This document shows, piece by piece, positions 5,072 to 5,750 of a DNA stretch of 5,750 bases. Within the stretch, counting starts at the first letter, position 1, and every line of letters begins with the position of its first letter. The DNA is taken from NCBI GenBank assembly GCA_945933905.1, contig CAMEQX010000098.1, positions 1 to 5,750 on the forward strand, in the 5' to 3' direction. The notes below the pieces were generated by a model, which worked only from the letters and a program-made list of their open reading frames with translations, was not told the origin of the DNA and did not search any database. The translations under genes and the position numbers were made by a program. This DNA is from an uncultured Clostridia bacterium. GTDB taxonomy: Bacteria > Bacillota > Clostridia > Oscillospirales > Ruminococcaceae.

Positions 5072-5750
5072 ATGGGGAAACTGAAAAATCTTTCAATCGG
5101 CGCGGCGACAATAGCGCTTGCAATTTTCACTTGCACGGGCACGGAAATCGGCGGTTTTATGCGAAAAGCGGTGTTTGCCTCGGCGGGAATTTTCGGGAAA
5201 ACCGACGTTCCCGAGGAAACTCACGTCCCGAGCACCGACAGCGCAAGCGTTCCCGAAAAAACCGAAAATCCTTCGGAGAGCTCGGCTGATTTGCCTCAAA
5301 GCAGCGCGGCTTCAAGTGAAATCCCCGAAAAAACGGGCGAGGTCATCACGCTGAACCGCGCGAGTGTTCCCGACAACGCGGACTATTCCGTCTATAATTC
5401 GCATAGCGGAGCGATTTATCGCTATAATTTCGGGAAAATGACGGGCGATTTCTACATAAATCTGAAAAGCGGCGCGCAGGTGTGGAATAACACCGAGATT
5501 TCAAACGAAACGCTTGAAAAAGCGGCTTCTCAGCTGCCGACTTTTCACGAAAACGCCGATAATTCGCCGCGCGTGCTGGTTTATCACACGCACTCAAACG
5601 AAAGTTTTTTGCCGAAGCAAAGCTGGTTTGACGAGGAATATCCGATACGCTCGGCGGACTGCGCGAAAAATATGATTGCAGTCGGCGACGCGCTCAGCGA
5701 AACGCTTGCCAAGAACGGAATTACGGTTATCCACGAGTGCAAACAGCACG
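5072..5750 (+). CDS. spoIIP: Stage II sporulation protein P, N-terminal part (cut by window edge)
   Basis: SpoIIP is a membrane-anchored cell-wall amidase and endopeptidase that works with SpoIID and SpoIIM to degrade septal peptidoglycan during engulfment of the forespore. The frame is open from ATG at 5072 to the window end (226 codons plus one base), roughly half of the usual protein of about 400 residues. Residues 6-27 form a hydrophobic anchor, and 45-90 are a Ser/Pro/Glu-rich linker. The SpoIIP domain starts near 95; it includes PRVLVYHTHSNESFLP (166-181), whose His172, His174 and Glu177 match the conserved metal-site segment, and the following AKNMIAVGDALSETLAKNGI (198-217). The start is supported by AGAGGTGA (5059-5066). 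Codon use is less biased than in the str genes. In B. subtilis spoIIP follows gpr; lying alone behind tuf is a different context. Family assignment is by remembered motifs. Confidence 0.85.
   Translation, partial: MGKLKNLSIGAATIALAIFTCTGTEIGGFMRKAVFASAGIFGKTDVPEETHVPSTDSASVPEKTENPSESSADLPQSSAASSEIPEKTGEVITLNRASVPDNADYSVYNSHSGAIYRYNFGKMTGDFYINLKSGAQVWNNTEISNETLEKAASQLPTFHENADNSPRVLVYHTHSNESFLPKQSWFDEEYPIRSADCAKNMIAVGDALSETLAKNGITVIHECKQH

Noticed and set aside
5117..5134. Lipoprotein signal at the N-terminus of SpoIIP (IFTC at residues 18-21)
   Set aside because: The residues before the Cys are not the small ones of a lipobox, and SpoIIP proteins are known to be anchored by a transmembrane segment.
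5093..5597. Short frames on both strands over the spoIIP region
   Set aside because: They overlap the SpoIIP frame, which has a ribosome binding site, anchor, linker and recognisable catalytic segment. The alternatives are Arg/Ser/Pro-rich and look like noise.

Overview
The window is a str operon (translation genes) followed by the start of a sporulation gene, all on the + strand. It most likely comes from a Clostridia-class Firmicute near the Ruminococcaceae/Oscillospiraceae. This rests on the Firmicutes-type insertion in S12, clostridial-style EF-G and EF-Tu sequences, strong AGGAGG-type ribosome binding sites, and a SpoIIP gene, which points to an endospore former or a descendant of one. 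The taxon is inferred from remembered family features, not from a search.

Layout: 1-310 holds no gene. It contains three back-to-back hairpins (5-105), a terminator-like hairpin, and a near-consensus sigma-A promoter (207-235) for the operon. Next come rpsL (S12, 311-736), a 134-base spacer, rpsG (S7, GTG start, 871-1341), fusA (EF-G, 1366-3453), a 113-base spacer with a long hairpin and a second promoter, and tuf (EF-Tu, 3567-4805). Bases 4806-5071 hold two nearly identical terminator hairpins, a 105-base inverted-repeat element that appears to have inserted into the first of them, and a sigma-E-like promoter. From 5072 the N-terminal half of SpoIIP runs off the right edge.

Functionally, S12 and S7 belong to the 30S subunit (decoding centre and head), EF-G drives translocation and EF-Tu delivers aminoacyl-tRNA. 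The layout predicts rpsL-rpsG-fusA as one transcript, with tuf boosted by its own extended -10 promoter. spoIIP is insulated by a terminator and probably read only during sporulation.

The most interesting points are: (1) the 105-base element. Deleting it on paper rejoins a terminator hairpin to its T-run and makes the locus match the second terminator over 28 bases with one mismatch. (2) An EF-Tu with a 12-residue insertion next to the EF-Ts-binding helix, Asn at the position of E. coli Tyr160 (a known kirromycin-resistance site), and an altered G5 motif. (3) Two promoters whose -35 boxes lie inside hairpins. I see no evidence of a wholly new multi-gene system here.
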